This document shows, piece by piece, positions 41,354 to 51,075 of a stretch of DNA of 64,000 nucleotides. This DNA is from Halomonas sp. 7T (lineage in GTDB: Bacteria > Pseudomonadota > Gammaproteobacteria > Pseudomonadales > Halomonadaceae): contig NZ_CP087112.1 in NCBI RefSeq assembly GCF_025643255.1, positions 248,001 to 312,000 on the forward strand, in the 5' to 3' direction. Numbering within the stretch: the stretch's first letter is position 1; the number at the start of each line of letters is the position of its first letter. The translations under genes were made by a program, and so were the position numbers. Below the pieces are notes generated by a model that saw only the letters and a program-made list of their open reading frames with translations, was not told where the DNA came from and made no database searches.

Positions 41354-43882
41354 TTAGAAGATCGACTCTGCCGTGCCAGACCCTTGTGATCCCCCTACCT
41401 CTTCTAGTTCACGGCTAATACGGCCGGTCTGGACGTCAGGCAGATGATCCCGATGGAACAGCTCAGAGATACCGCCTGATTGATTATCTGGCAGGCGGCG
41501 ACCTGTGTCGGCATCAACTCGGGCCGAAATCACCGTGTCCGGACGCTCGGGGATAGCCGAGGGGGTGCCGGCTAGAGCGCCACCCATGAACTCAATCCAG
41601 ATAGGTAGCGCCGCGTTCGCGCCATACTCGGCAAGCGTTTCGTTGCTGTCCTTACCCACCCACACGGTGGTGACAACATCGTTATTGAAGCCGGCGAACC
41701 AAGCGTCACGCTGGTTATTTGTGGTACCCGTTTTACCCACGATATCGTCACGGTTAAGGCTCAATGCTGCTCGGCCCGTCCCCGAGGTAATAACGTCGCG
41801 CAGCATGTCGCGCAAAATGTATACCGCAGCAGCATCTGCCACGCGTGGCGCAACCGGATACTCTTTACCGTCGATTTCAACGGTTTCCTGGCCATCAGCG
41901 CAGCTTGGGCAAGCAACTTGTGGCGTGGCTTCATCAATGACTTCGTTATCATCATTACGAGTGACCCGCTCGATAAACCAGGGTGCGACCTGGAAGCCTC
42001 CGTTTGCAATCACCGAATAGGCGTTGGTCATCTCCATGGGGGTTAAGCTGGCACTGCCCAAGGCAAGGGATAAACCGCGTGGTAAACGGCTAGGGGCAAA
42101 TCCAAAACCTTCTAGGTAGTTGATTGTATGATTCAGCCCCATGGTTTGCAGAACCCGAATCGTGACGAGGTTGCGCGAGCGGGCAAGCGCAGGGCGCAGC
42201 CGCATTGGGCCTTGAAAGTCGCGGCTTGAGTTCACCGGGCGCCACAAAGAGTTGCTGCCATCATCCAGTACCACAGGCGCATCATTGACAACGCTCGCGG
42301 CGTTCATCTCGCCATCTTCCAGCGCGGCTAGGTAAATGAACGGCTTAAAGATAGAGCCAGACTGGCGCTGCGCTTGAACGGCACGGTTGAACTTGCTGGC
42401 GTTAAAATCAAAGCCGCCCTGCAAGGCTAAAATGGCTCCGGTTTGTGGGTCTTGTGCCACAAGCGAGCCTTCCGCATCAGGCCGCTGAGATAAACGTAAG
42501 GTGCCGTCCTCATTTTCAAATACACGCACCAGATCGCCGCGCACAGCAATTTGATCGGCTGAGCTCGGTTCGGCGCCCCGGCTACGTGGGCTTAGGTATT
42601 GGCGCGCCCAGCTTAGGCCGCTCCACGCAATGGTGCGCAGTTCGCCACCACGTGTTAGCACCTGCATTTCACGACCACTGCTCTCTACCACAATGGCGGG
42701 GCGCAGCAGGCCAAAATTGGGGGTGCGGTCCAGCACTTGTAGCCAGTTGCTTACATCGCCCTCAATGCCTTCCACTTCCGTCTGGCTGCGCTGAGCTGCT
42801 TGACGCGCCGTTTGACGGATTTCAGGAGACTCTGCAAGCTCCTCTTCTAGTCCTTGGGTAGCGGTCTGTTCTTGCGCTTCTACTAAGCTTGCTGCGATGT
42901 CACGCTGTTCCGCTCCTCGCCAGCCATGACGAAGGTCGTAAGCAATCAAACCATTGGCGAGCGCTTGGTGTGCAAACGGCTGCATTTCGCTATCAATGGT
43001 GGTGTAGATGCGGTATCCACCGGTATAGGCCGTGTCGCCAAAGCGCTCCACCGCGTACTGGCGTGCCATTTCAGACACGTAAGCGGCATCCACTTCTGTT
43101 TGGGTAAAGTAGCGGCGGGCGGTCACTGGCGATTGAACCGCCTCCTGATAAGCAGCGTCGTCTATATAGCCTAACTCACGCATACGGAACAGAATCCAGT
43201 TACGGCGAATCAGCGAGCGTTCAGAGTTTGCTAACGGGTTAAAGGCGGAAGGCGCCTTGGGCAGTCCTGCAATCATGGCAGTTTCTGCAAGCGTCAGTTC
43301 TGCTAGCGGCTTGTCGTAATACGTTTCTGAGGCAGCGGCAATGCCATAGGCGCGGTTGCCCAGGAAAATTTTGTTAACGTAGAGTTCAAATATCTCCTCT
43401 TTGCTCAGCACCTGCTCCATTTGCAGGGCAAGCAGAATTTCACGGATCTTCCGAGTAAACGTTTGGTCCAGCGTCAGCATGTAGTTACGCGCGACCTGCA
43501 TGGTGATGGTGGAGCCGCCTGATTGAATCGTACCCCCGCTTTGTACCAGCTCTACGGAAGCCCTTGCTAACCCCTTTGGGTCAACCCCCGCGTGGTCAAA
43601 ATAGCTGGCATCTTCAGCGGCAATCAGGGCATTGATCATGTCCTGGGGGATGTCATCAAAGTCGATCGCCATACGGCGCTCTTCACCAAACTCACCTATC
43701 AGTTTGCCGTCGTTGGTGAAGATACGCAGCGGCGTATGTAGCTCGAAATCTTGCAACTGGCGCACATCGGGTAGACCAGGAGAAAAATAAATAGCGGCAC
43801 CCACCACTGCTAAAACGACAGCGCCTGTGAGCGCAACGATTAGCGAAAAAAGTGACAGGATGAGGGTTCGAAAAAACGTCAT
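41354..43882 (-). CDS. mrcA: Penicillin-binding protein 1A
   Basis: Class A bifunctional peptidoglycan synthase of 842 residues at the inner membrane. A membrane anchor (TLILSLFSLIVALTGAVVLA) is followed by the glycosyltransferase domain with catalytic E90 in AAEDASYFDHAGVD and GGSTITMQVARNY, and an inserted OB-like region. The transpeptidase has the nucleophile at about S510 (SGSIFKPF), then SRN in LARSRNLVTIRV and KTGTTNN. An in-frame start 72 nt upstream is possible but adds residues before the membrane anchor. It is divergent from pilM, the classic arrangement in gammaproteobacteria. Confidence 0.94.
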   Translation of the reverse strand: MTFFRTLILSLFSLIVALTGAVVLAVVGAAIYFSPGLPDVRQLQDFELHTPLRIFTNDGKLIGEFGEERRMAIDFDDIPQDMINALIAAEDASYFDHAGVDPKGLARASVELVQSGGTIQSGGSTITMQVARNYMLTLDQTFTRKIREILLALQMEQVLSKEEIFELYVNKIFLGNRAYGIAAASETYYDKPLAELTLAETAMIAGLPKAPSAFNPLANSERSLIRRNWILFRMRELGYIDDAAYQEAVQSPVTARRYFTQTEVDAAYVSEMARQYAVERFGDTAYTGGYRIYTTIDSEMQPFAHQALANGLIAYDLRHGWRGAEQRDIAASLVEAQEQTATQGLEEELAESPEIRQTARQAAQRSQTEVEGIEGDVSNWLQVLDRTPNFGLLRPAIVVESSGREMQVLTRGGELRTIAWSGLSWARQYLSPRSRGAEPSSADQIAVRGDLVRVFENEDGTLRLSQRPDAEGSLVAQDPQTGAILALQGGFDFNASKFNRAVQAQRQSGSIFKPFIYLAALEDGEMNAASVVNDAPVVLDDGSNSLWRPVNSSRDFQGPMRLRPALARSRNLVTIRVLQTMGLNHTINYLEGFGFAPSRLPRGLSLALGSASLTPMEMTNAYSVIANGGFQVAPWFIERVTRNDDNEVIDEATPQVACPSCADGQETVEIDGKEYPVAPRVADAAAVYILRDMLRDVITSGTGRAALSLNRDDIVGKTGTTNNQRDAWFAGFNNDVVTTVWVGKDSNETLAEYGANAALPIWIEFMGGALAGTPSAIPERPDTVISARVDADTGRRLPDNQSGGISELFHRDHLPDVQTGRISRELEEVGGSQGSGTAESIF

Positions 43883-44075
43883 GAACAGAGTACACCCGTG
43901 GAAAGGAGAATAGACACGGTGTCTAAACGACCGTATCACGCAATTGGCAGCCATTATAGGAAGGCAGCGCAGCGGTCACCAGTGTTGATGTGCCGCAATG
44001 CCATTCGCGTGTGACTTAACTAAAAATCATGTAACCTCAGAACTCGCGAGATTGGCAGGCGGAGCCGAACCCCAC

Positions 44076-45137
44076 ATGCGCTTACTTAAACCCACAAAAG
44101 GGTTGATTGGTGTCGATATTACGTCGGCAACCGTCAAGCTGTTAGAGCTCAAGCAGTGCAACGATAATTATCAAGTAGAAAGCTACGCTGTACGTCCATT
44201 GCGTGAAGGCGCCGTGGTAGAGCGCCGCATCCGCGATATTAACGATGTGGCTAACGTGCTAAGTCGTGCGGTGGAGCATGCCAAGCCGTCTACGCGTAAA
44301 GCAGCGGTAGCCGTGCCAGCCAGTGCCGCTATTACCAAAACGCTTACGTTTCCGGCATCGCTTAGCGAAGATGAAATCGAAGAGCGGATTGCATCGGAAT
44401 CTGACCGTCATATTCCTTTTCCGTTCAGTGAAGTGGCATTTGACTTCCAGTGTTTGGGGCCAGCGCCATTCGACGAAGACCAGCAGCAGGTAGTGTTAGT
44501 CGCCTGTCGTCAGCAGGATGTGACTCAGCTCACTGAAACCCTCGAGCGCGCGGGGCTTGAACCGGCCGCTGTTGATGTAGAAACCTTTGCTATGGAGCGC
44601 TCGCTGGCCGAGCTGCGCCGCCAGTTAAATGTTGAAAACGACCCAACGGCGTGTGTCGGGCTAGTGGATATTGGCGCCAATATGAACGCGTTTCACGTGG
44701 TACGCGGTGGGCAAATTGTCTATAGCCGCGACACAGTGTTTGGTGGGCGCCAGCTTACCGATGCGATTCGTGACCGCTATTCGATGAGTAATGAAGAGGC
44801 CGGGTTCGCTAAAAAGCGCGGCGGGTTACCCGACGATTATCAGGCAATGGTGCTGAATCCATTTTTAGAAACCGTGGTACAGCAAGTGGGACGCTCGCTG
44901 CAGCTTTATTACACCGCTGCTCGCCAGCATGAGGTGCAGCACATTGTGTTAGCGGGAGGTTCAAGCGTTATTCCTGGGCTTGCCGAACGTATTTCAGAAG
45001 ATAGCGGTATGTCGGTGACCATTGCGAATCCGTTCCAGCGTATGCGCATCAATAAGCGCCTAAATATTGAAGCGCTCACCAACGATGCCCCTGCCATGTT
45101 AACGGCCGGGGGGTTGGCAATGAGGGTATGCCAGTGA
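44076..45137 (+). CDS. pilM: Type IV pilus assembly protein PilM
   Basis: Cytoplasmic actin-like protein of 353 residues of the type IV pilus alignment complex. The nucleotide-binding signature is GVDITSATVKLLEL at the N-terminus, with LVDIGANMNAFHVVRGG and VLAGGSSVIPGLAERI further on. The start at 44076 has GGAG upstream and gives the conventional length; an in-frame start 78 nt earlier is unlikely. It heads pilMNOPQ and overlaps pilN by 10 nt. Confidence 0.94.
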   Translation: MRLLKPTKGLIGVDITSATVKLLELKQCNDNYQVESYAVRPLREGAVVERRIRDINDVANVLSRAVEHAKPSTRKAAVAVPASAAITKTLTFPASLSEDEIEERIASESDRHIPFPFSEVAFDFQCLGPAPFDEDQQQVVLVACRQQDVTQLTETLERAGLEPAAVDVETFAMERSLAELRRQLNVENDPTACVGLVDIGANMNAFHVVRGGQIVYSRDTVFGGRQLTDAIRDRYSMSNEEAGFAKKRGGLPDDYQAMVLNPFLETVVQQVGRSLQLYYTAARQHEVQHIVLAGGSSVIPGLAERISEDSGMSVTIANPFQRMRINKRLNIEALTNDAPAMLTAGGLAMRVCQ

Positions 45138-45700
45138 GTATCAATATCAACCTGTTGCCCTGGCGTGAGGAGCGGCGTGAGAAGCGAACCCGCGCCTTTT
45201 ATGGTGCGGTGCTATTTATGCTGTTACTGGGGGGAGCGCTTGCCTACACGGTTTCGTACTTTTACCAGCAGGAACTGGTTGCCCAGCAGCAGCGCAACGC
45301 CTACATCACTGCTTATATAGAGCGGTTGAATCGGGAAATTGCTGATGTGCAGCGCTATCAGGCCGATGCTGAGCAGCTAAATGAGCAGCTCCAGCTATTT
45401 CAAACGCTGCATCATGAGCGCATCAATACTGTACGGCTGTTTAATGATTTAGCCGCCAGTGTGGCCCAGGGCGTGGTTTATCAACGCCTTAGCCGAAGTG
45501 GCGAACGTATAAGCCTTTCTGCGGTGGCAGGAAACGAGCGTCAGGTATCCGAGCAGCTGCGTCAAATTGCTAATATGCCAGGGTTGGGGGTGCCCGTGCT
45601 TTCAGAAGTGGCGAGCGGGCAAAGCGGCAGTGAGCGCGTTTTTCAATTTGAAGTGGTTCAGTTTGCTGAGGAAGCGGCGTCAGAGGAGCAGGAACCATGA
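45128..45700 (+). CDS. pilN: Type IV pilus assembly protein PilN
   Basis: Inner-membrane protein of 190 residues. The short cytoplasmic tail ININLLPWREERREKR binds PilM, one membrane segment follows (FYGAVLFMLLLGGALAYTVS), then a periplasmic coiled coil and a ferredoxin-like domain that pairs with PilO. The start overlaps pilM by 10 nt and the stop overlaps pilO by 4 nt. Confidence 0.93.
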   Translation: MPVSININLLPWREERREKRTRAFYGAVLFMLLLGGALAYTVSYFYQQELVAQQQRNAYITAYIERLNREIADVQRYQADAEQLNEQLQLFQTLHHERINTVRLFNDLAASVAQGVVYQRLSRSGERISLSAVAGNERQVSEQLRQIANMPGLGVPVLSEVASGQSGSERVFQFEVVQFAEEAASEEQEP

Positions 45701-46341
45701 GTTGGAGTCGTGAACGCTGGCGCTTAGAGTGGCAACGCTTTCAACGGCTGGATTGGCAAGCGTTGGACGTTAAAGAGGCGGGAGAGTGGCCCTTTCTACT
45801 TAAAGGGCTCTGCGGCGTACTCGCCTTCTTGCTCATGTTTGGCGGGATCAGCTGGTGGTTGGTGGGCGAAAAGCGTGAGCAACTGGCCATCGAGCAGCGC
45901 CAAGAGGTGCGCTTGCTAGGTGAGTATCGCCGCAAAGCAACAGAAGCGGCTTACTTACCCGAACTCCAACATCAGTTGGCCACATTGGAAGAGCAGATGG
46001 TGACAATGCGAACCATGCTGCCCACCAGTGCTGAAATACCATCGCTGCTGGATAGTATTAGTGATGCCGCCGTAGATCACCGGCTAACGATTGAAACGAT
46101 ACGTTTACGGCCGACGGTGAGCAACACGCACTATATTGAGCACCCGCTGGATATTCAGGTGCGCGGAGGCTACCACCAGCTAGCGCAGTTTGTGGCGGAC
46201 ATAAGCCAAATGGCGCGGATTGTTACCCAGCATGACTTCACGCTGGCGCCTGTCGACCAGCAGGGTGATGCGCTAAGGCTCTCTCTACTTGCGCGTACCT
46301 ACAGCTATGTAGAAGAAGCCAATGAGGAGGGTGCGCCATGA
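45697..46341 (+). CDS. pilO: Type IV pilus assembly protein PilO
   Basis: Inner-membrane bitopic protein of 214 residues. One membrane segment (LCGVLAFLLMFGGISWWLVG, about 31-50) is followed by a coiled coil (EKREQLAIEQRQEVRLLGEY) and a periplasmic domain with HYIEHPLDIQVRGGYHQLAQ, typical of PilO. It forms the alignment complex with PilN and PilP. It overlaps both neighbours by 4 nt. Confidence 0.93.
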   Translation: MSWSRERWRLEWQRFQRLDWQALDVKEAGEWPFLLKGLCGVLAFLLMFGGISWWLVGEKREQLAIEQRQEVRLLGEYRRKATEAAYLPELQHQLATLEEQMVTMRTMLPTSAEIPSLLDSISDAAVDHRLTIETIRLRPTVSNTHYIEHPLDIQVRGGYHQLAQFVADISQMARIVTQHDFTLAPVDQQGDALRLSLLARTYSYVEEANEEGAP

Positions 46342-46859
46342 AGCGCTGGGTGTGGGTGTGCTGCAGCCTTGTGTTGGCGGGGTGTAGTGATGCACGCATC
46401 GACCAGCTAGATGCCACGCTGGCCGACATACGCCGTGCTCCTGGTGGCCAAGCCCCGAATATCATATCGCCGATGCCTGACCCACAGCCGCTTGATTATC
46501 GGTATGCTGAGGCGCGTAGCCCTTTTCTTGCGCCGGAAAGTGTGCAAAGCCAGGCGCTGTTATCACGGCAAGAAGCGAGTGAGTTTGCCCCTGACCATCA
46601 GCGTCCTACGGAGCCGCTAGAGAGCTTTCAGCTAGAGGCGTTACGGTTAGTAGGAACGTTAAGAATGGGAGAGCAGCATATCGCGCTGATTGCCACGCCC
46701 GACGGGAACGTGAACAGCGTGCGTGAAGGAAATTATTTAGGCACTAACCACGGCCAAATTACTCGTATCAGCTCCCAAGAGATCACGATTGTGGAGCGAG
46801 TATTTAGCCAACAGCAGGGGTGGCAAGAGCGCCAAGCAGCGCTTGTCATTGATGAATAG
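46338..46859 (+). CDS. pilP: Type IV pilus lipoprotein PilP
   Basis: Lipoprotein of 173 residues. The lipobox LVLAG-C has the lipidated cysteine at C16. An unstructured linker is followed by RSPFLAPESV and the C-terminal beta domain LEALRLVGTLRMGEQHIALI, VREGNYLGTNHGQITRI, which contacts the secretin PilQ. It links the inner-membrane PilMNO complex to the outer membrane. Confidence 0.93.
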   Translation: MKRWVWVCCSLVLAGCSDARIDQLDATLADIRRAPGGQAPNIISPMPDPQPLDYRYAEARSPFLAPESVQSQALLSRQEASEFAPDHQRPTEPLESFQLEALRLVGTLRMGEQHIALIATPDGNVNSVREGNYLGTNHGQITRISSQEITIVERVFSQQQGWQERQAALVIDE

Positions 46860-46889
46860 TCTTTTTTACTTGTTACTGGATACCACGCT

Positions 46890-48914
46890 ATGGTCGCCGC
46901 GCTTCGTCGAATTACGCTGTTATTGCTAGCCCTTACCCCGTCATTAAGCTTGGCTTCGGTGCTTACGCACATGGATGTACACCAAGCAGATAGCGGGGAG
47001 GTGGAATTGGTGCTGCAGTTCAGCGACGGTGTGGCCGAGCTAACCGGCTACCGGCTGGATGCGCCGCCGCGCTTAGCGCTGGATTTAGCCGACACTCAAA
47101 GCGGCCTAGCGCAACGCCGGCTAAATGTGGGCAGCGGCGGCGTTGAACGAGTTACTGCCATTGAAGGTAACGGCCGCACACGACTGGTAGTCGATTTAGC
47201 TGAGCCCCTTGATTACCGCTCCCGGGTGGAGGGTGACCAGTTGAGGATATCCTTCGTAGCCTCTAGCAGCAGCAGTGAACCGGCTCCTGCGCTGGAAACG
47301 CTACAAGGCCCCAGCGTTGAAGATATTGATTTTCGTCGCGGCCCTGATGGTGCTGGCAGGCTGCTGATTACCTTTGATCGAGACGGTGTGGTAAGCCAAG
47401 TGCGTGAAGGCAGTGAAGGGCGTGTTGTTGCCGAATTGCGCGATGTTGACCTTCCCGATGCGCTTAATCAGATTTATGACGTGACCGATTTTGCCACACC
47501 GATTACCCGCATTACGCCGCGCCCTGGCCAGCGAGATGTATTGCTTGAGCTGCAAACTGACGGCCCCTACGCGATGATTTCTTCTCAAAGCGGACGCACG
47601 CTGACGATTGAAGTGCAACCCGTGACGCCTGAGGCGCAGTCTGATCGCGAGCCACAAGAAAATAGCTTCACCGGCGACCGGCTCAGTCTCAACTTTCAAG
47701 ATATTGAAGTGCGCGCCGTGCTGGCCACGCTTGCTGAGTTTACCGGGCTTAATTTAGTGGCAAGCGATAGCGTCACTGGCCGCGTGACGCTCAACTTAAA
47801 CGACGTACCTTGGGATCAGGCGCTGGCGCTGATACTTCAAAGCCAGGGACTATCAAGTCGAGAGCAGGGCAATGTGATTGTCGTCGCTCCCGCCAGTGAA
47901 TTGGCGGCGATTGAGCGTCAAGAAATTGAGGCGCGTAATCAACGCGAAACGCTCTCGCCGCTGGTCACTGAATTTATCGAAGTTAAATATGCGCGTGCAG
48001 AAGACCTCGCTCAGCTGTTGCGCGGCGGCGATGGATTTGGCTTATTAACCGATCGTGGTCGCGTGAGCGTCGACCAGCGCACCAACACGCTGCTGATTCA
48101 GGATACCGCTGATCAAGTGCGTGACATTATGCGCACGTTAGATCGTCTGGATGTGGCGGTGCGCCAAGTACAAATTGAGGCGCGCATTGTGATTGCTCGG
48201 GATACCGCTTCGCGTGAGCTGGGCATAAATTGGGGGCTTGATAGCACCCGTGGCTTTTTAGAAGGGGAAGATGGCGCGTTTGAAAGACGTAATATTAACC
48301 CCAATCGCATTAATCGTGCCCAAGGTGGGCTGGCCGTCGATCTCGGTTCAACGGGAGCCGCAGGCACCGGCTTTAGCTTTGGCTATCTCTCTGGCGATAT
48401 ATTGCTGGATCTTGAGTTGCGAGCGCTAGAAAGCGAAGGCAAAAGTCAGACAATTTCCCAGCCCCGGGTGATTACCGCCAACCAGCGCACGGCCATTATT
48501 CGCCAGGGTGAAGAGCGTGCCTTCCAAAGCGTCGACTCTCAGGGTAACCCCGATACCGAGTTTAAAGAGGCGGAGCTCTCGTTAGAGGTGACGCCGCAAA
48601 TCACGCCAGATAACCGCATCATTATGGATCTGGTGATTAAAAACGATAGCTTTCGCGAGAGCGAGTTTGGTGGCGAGCCACCGATTGATACCAACCAGAT
48701 TGAAACCCAGGTGCTGGTGGATAATGGTCAAACCGTGGTGCTAGGCGGTATTTTAACCACAGAACAGCTAAGCCAAATTGCCAAAACGCCCTTGCTGGGT
48801 GACCTGCCGCTGGTAGGTCGTCTGTTCCGCTATACCCAAGAGAGTAATGAAAAGGTAGAGTTATTGGTCTTTATTACTCCACGACTCCTTGATGATGGTT
48901 TGATGATTCGCTGA
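46890..48914 (+). CDS. pilQ: Type IV pilus secretin PilQ
   Basis: Outer-membrane secretin of 674 residues with a signal peptide ([15 protein letters not shown]). In order: two AMIN domains (from about 25 and about 140), a secretin/TonB short N-terminal domain ([20 protein letters not shown], near 260), an N1 domain ([18 protein letters not shown]), and the secretin core ([54 protein letters not shown]). It forms the channel for pilus exit. Its TGA overlaps the aroK ATG by one base. Confidence 0.95.
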   Translation: MVAALRRITLLLLALTPSLSLASVLTHMDVHQADSGEVELVLQFSDGVAELTGYRLDAPPRLALDLADTQSGLAQRRLNVGSGGVERVTAIEGNGRTRLVVDLAEPLDYRSRVEGDQLRISFVASSSSSEPAPALETLQGPSVEDIDFRRGPDGAGRLLITFDRDGVVSQVREGSEGRVVAELRDVDLPDALNQIYDVTDFATPITRITPRPGQRDVLLELQTDGPYAMISSQSGRTLTIEVQPVTPEAQSDREPQENSFTGDRLSLNFQDIEVRAVLATLAEFTGLNLVASDSVTGRVTLNLNDVPWDQALALILQSQGLSSREQGNVIVVAPASELAAIERQEIEARNQRETLSPLVTEFIEVKYARAEDLAQLLRGGDGFGLLTDRGRVSVDQRTNTLLIQDTADQVRDIMRTLDRLDVAVRQVQIEARIVIARDTASRELGINWGLDSTRGFLEGEDGAFERRNINPNRINRAQGGLAVDLGSTGAAGTGFSFGYLSGDILLDLELRALESEGKSQTISQPRVITANQRTAIIRQGEERAFQSVDSQGNPDTEFKEAELSLEVTPQITPDNRIIMDLVIKNDSFRESEFGGEPPIDTNQIETQVLVDNGQTVVLGGILTTEQLSQIAKTPLLGDLPLVGRLFRYTQESNEKVELLVFITPRLLDDGLMIR

Positions 48915-49492
48915 TGCAGGATTTACCCAATCTTTTTTTAATTGGCCCTATGGGGGCTGGTAAAAGCACGATAGGCCGTCTATTGGCGGGAGAGCTATCG
49001 CGCCCTTTTTATGACAGCGACCATGCCATACAGGATCGCTGCGGGGCTGATATACCCTGGATATTCGATGTCGAAGGGGAGCCCGGTTTTCGCCAGCGTG
49101 AGCTTCAAATGATCGATGAGCTTACCCAACTGCCAGGGGTGGTGGTAGCCACCGGTGGTGGTGCGGTTCTGCGCGAAGAGAACCGCCGCGCCCTTCGCGA
49201 ACGCGGCACCGTGGTGTATCTCATGACCACCGTTGACCAGCAACTGAAGCGTACCGCCAAAGATCGTAATCGCCCCCTGCTGCAGTGCGCCAACCGCGAG
49301 CAGGTGCTAAATGATATGTTTGCCGCCCGAGACCCGCTTTATCGCGCCACGTCGGATATCACCGTGCGCACCGATAGACGCAGCCCCCGGGCCGTGGTTA
49401 ATGAAATATTGCGCCGTGTGCACCGCTTGGTAGACCCGCTGGAAGCCGCTGGAGGGCCAAATAAAGTGCCGAACAAGAAGGTAACGCAATGA
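48914..49492 (+). CDS. aroK: Shikimate kinase
   Basis: Shikimate kinase of 192 residues that phosphorylates shikimate in aromatic amino acid synthesis. The Walker A motif is GPMGAGKST (11-19, K17). [13 protein letters not shown] gives the substrate aspartate, and GEPGFRQRE and [10 protein letters not shown] follow. The coupling to pilQ (1-nt overlap) and aroB (4-nt overlap) is the normal gammaproteobacterial layout. Confidence 0.94.
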   Translation: MQDLPNLFLIGPMGAGKSTIGRLLAGELSRPFYDSDHAIQDRCGADIPWIFDVEGEPGFRQRELQMIDELTQLPGVVVATGGGAVLREENRRALRERGTVVYLMTTVDQQLKRTAKDRNRPLLQCANREQVLNDMFAARDPLYRATSDITVRTDRRSPRAVVNEILRRVHRLVDPLEAAGGPNKVPNKKVTQ

Positions 49493-50595
49493 CTGAAACG
49501 CTCAATGCCCAGCGCACGTTAACGGTGTCACTGGGTGACCGTAGCTACCCTATTCACATTGGTGCAGGGCTGCTACAGCATGCCAATGTGCTGACGCCTT
49601 ACTTAGCGGGTAAGCAGGTGATGGTAGTGACCAATGACACTATCGCGCCGCTTTATTTAGAAGCGCTTTGCGCCACACTGCCTGACCACCTTGACGTGCA
49701 ACGCGTGGTGCTTCCGGATGGCGAACAGCATAAAACCATCGAGCAGGTGGGGCGTATTTGGGATGCACTGTTAGAAGCGGGTTTTAATCGTCGCTGCACG
49801 CTCATTGCCCTTGGCGGCGGTGTGATTGGCGATATGGTGGGCTATGCCGCTGCCGCTTATCAGCGCGGCGTAGCGTTTATTCAGGTGCCAACGACGCTGC
49901 TCTCTCAGGTGGACTCCTCTGTGGGGGGGAAAACCGGTGTGAATCATCCGCTCGGTAAAAACATGATTGGCGCGTTTTGGCAGCCTAAAGCGGTGCTGGT
50001 GGATACCGATACGTTAACCACGCTGCCTAGCCGCGAGCTTTCTGCAGGGCTTGCTGAGGTGATTAAGTACGGTTTGATCCGCGATGAGGCATTTTTAAGC
50101 TGGCTAGAAGACAACATGCAGCCACTGCGCAGCGTTGCCCCTGATGTGATTGCGGAGGCCATCGCCAAAAGCTGCCAGATCAAGGCAGACATCGTTGCCG
50201 AAGATGAGACCGAGCAAGGCGTCCGCGCACTATTGAATCTTGGCCACACCTTTGGACATGCGATTGAAGCGCACCAAGGTTATGGTAACTGGCTGCATGG
50301 CGAAGCCGTCGGCGCTGGTATGGCGATGGCGGCAACGCTGTCGCATCGGTTAGGTTGGATTGACGCGGCGGCGTTGAAACGAGCGCACGCGGTGATTCAA
50401 AGCGCCGGGCTGCCGCTGGCAGCGCCAGCGAATATGGCGGCGGATGATTTCTTAGTGCGTATGCGATTAGATAAAAAGAATATCGACGAGAAGCTTCGCT
50501 TGGTGCTGCTCAACGCCTTAGGCGATGCCTGCGTGAGCGATGCAGCGCCCGCTGATACCCTGCTGAACCTGCTACAGGACTATCCTCGCCACTAA
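49489..50595 (+). CDS. aroB: 3-dehydroquinate synthase
   Basis: NAD-dependent metalloenzyme of 368 residues that cyclises DAHP to 3-dehydroquinate. Motifs are [40 protein letters not shown], the [20 protein letters not shown] loop and the zinc histidines in [12 protein letters not shown] and [15 protein letters not shown]. It is the last gene of the pilus-aro operon and is followed by a good terminator. Confidence 0.95.
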   Translation: MTETLNAQRTLTVSLGDRSYPIHIGAGLLQHANVLTPYLAGKQVMVVTNDTIAPLYLEALCATLPDHLDVQRVVLPDGEQHKTIEQVGRIWDALLEAGFNRRCTLIALGGGVIGDMVGYAAAAYQRGVAFIQVPTTLLSQVDSSVGGKTGVNHPLGKNMIGAFWQPKAVLVDTDTLTTLPSRELSAGLAEVIKYGLIRDEAFLSWLEDNMQPLRSVAPDVIAEAIAKSCQIKADIVAEDETEQGVRALLNLGHTFGHAIEAHQGYGNWLHGEAVGAGMAMAATLSHRLGWIDAAALKRAHAVIQSAGLPLAAPANMAADDFLVRMRLDKKNIDEKLRLVLLNALGDACVSDAAPADTLLNLLQDYPRH

Positions 50596-50653
50596 AACGC
50601 TTTACCCGCTGTTCGCTATGAACACTGAATACCTCTTTTCGCCCATATGGATG

Positions 50654-50678
50654 AACCCGCCGCTGTGCGGGTTTTTTA
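50654..50678 (+). terminator. Rho-independent terminator of the pil-aro operon
   Basis: AACCCGC (50654-50660) pairs with GCGGGTT (50667-50673), loop CGCTGT, followed by TTTTTT. It lies about 60 nt after the aroB stop. Confidence 0.88.
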
Positions 50679-51075
50679 TTACCTGCGTGATAGATGGAAA
50701 ATCACCTGGATTTTAATCCGCATGCCTTATGCGCTATCGGCATGGGGTTTTAGGTCAATTTCCGACTAAAGTATATATGCTATTTTTTATCGTTTAAAAA
50801 TCGTTTTATGGGTTTGCAAGTAGTTGAAGTGTATGTGTTTTTTATAATTGAGTAAATGTAACTGTAGGATTTGGCGAGGGTTTTAGGGGGTTCAGGCGCT
50901 GTGAAAGATTGCGCGCGCTGGGGGCGAATCGCTATGCTGAACGGCCATTTCTTGCAGCAGCGGTTAGGGGAAGCTCCCTGTATGGGCGGGTTATAAGAGA
51001 GCCATAAAAAAAGAAAAACCTGAAAATATACCATGTAAACGCTGCTAATAAAACACGCTTAACAGAGGCACGCCC
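50679..51075 (+). other. AT-rich intergenic region upstream of gltB
   Basis: A long gap of nearly 400 nt between the aroB terminator and gltB, much richer in A+T than its surroundings in the part 50740-50880. It contains no ORF that looks real. It should hold the gltBD promoter and regulatory sites (in enterics Lrp, IHF and others act here), but I cannot assign a binding site with confidence. No attenuator hairpin with a T run was noticed just before gltB. Confidence 0.4.
50909..50938 (+). promoter_or_regulatory. Candidate sigma-70 promoter for gltBD
   Basis: TTGCGC (50909-50914), an 18-nt spacer and TATGCT (50933-50938). It is about 140 nt upstream of the gltB ATG. Tentative. Confidence 0.3.

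Noticed and set aside
41505..42020. Plus-strand frame of 171 codons opposite the PBP1A gene
   Set aside because: The antisense of the transpeptidase domain; no motif and no promoter.
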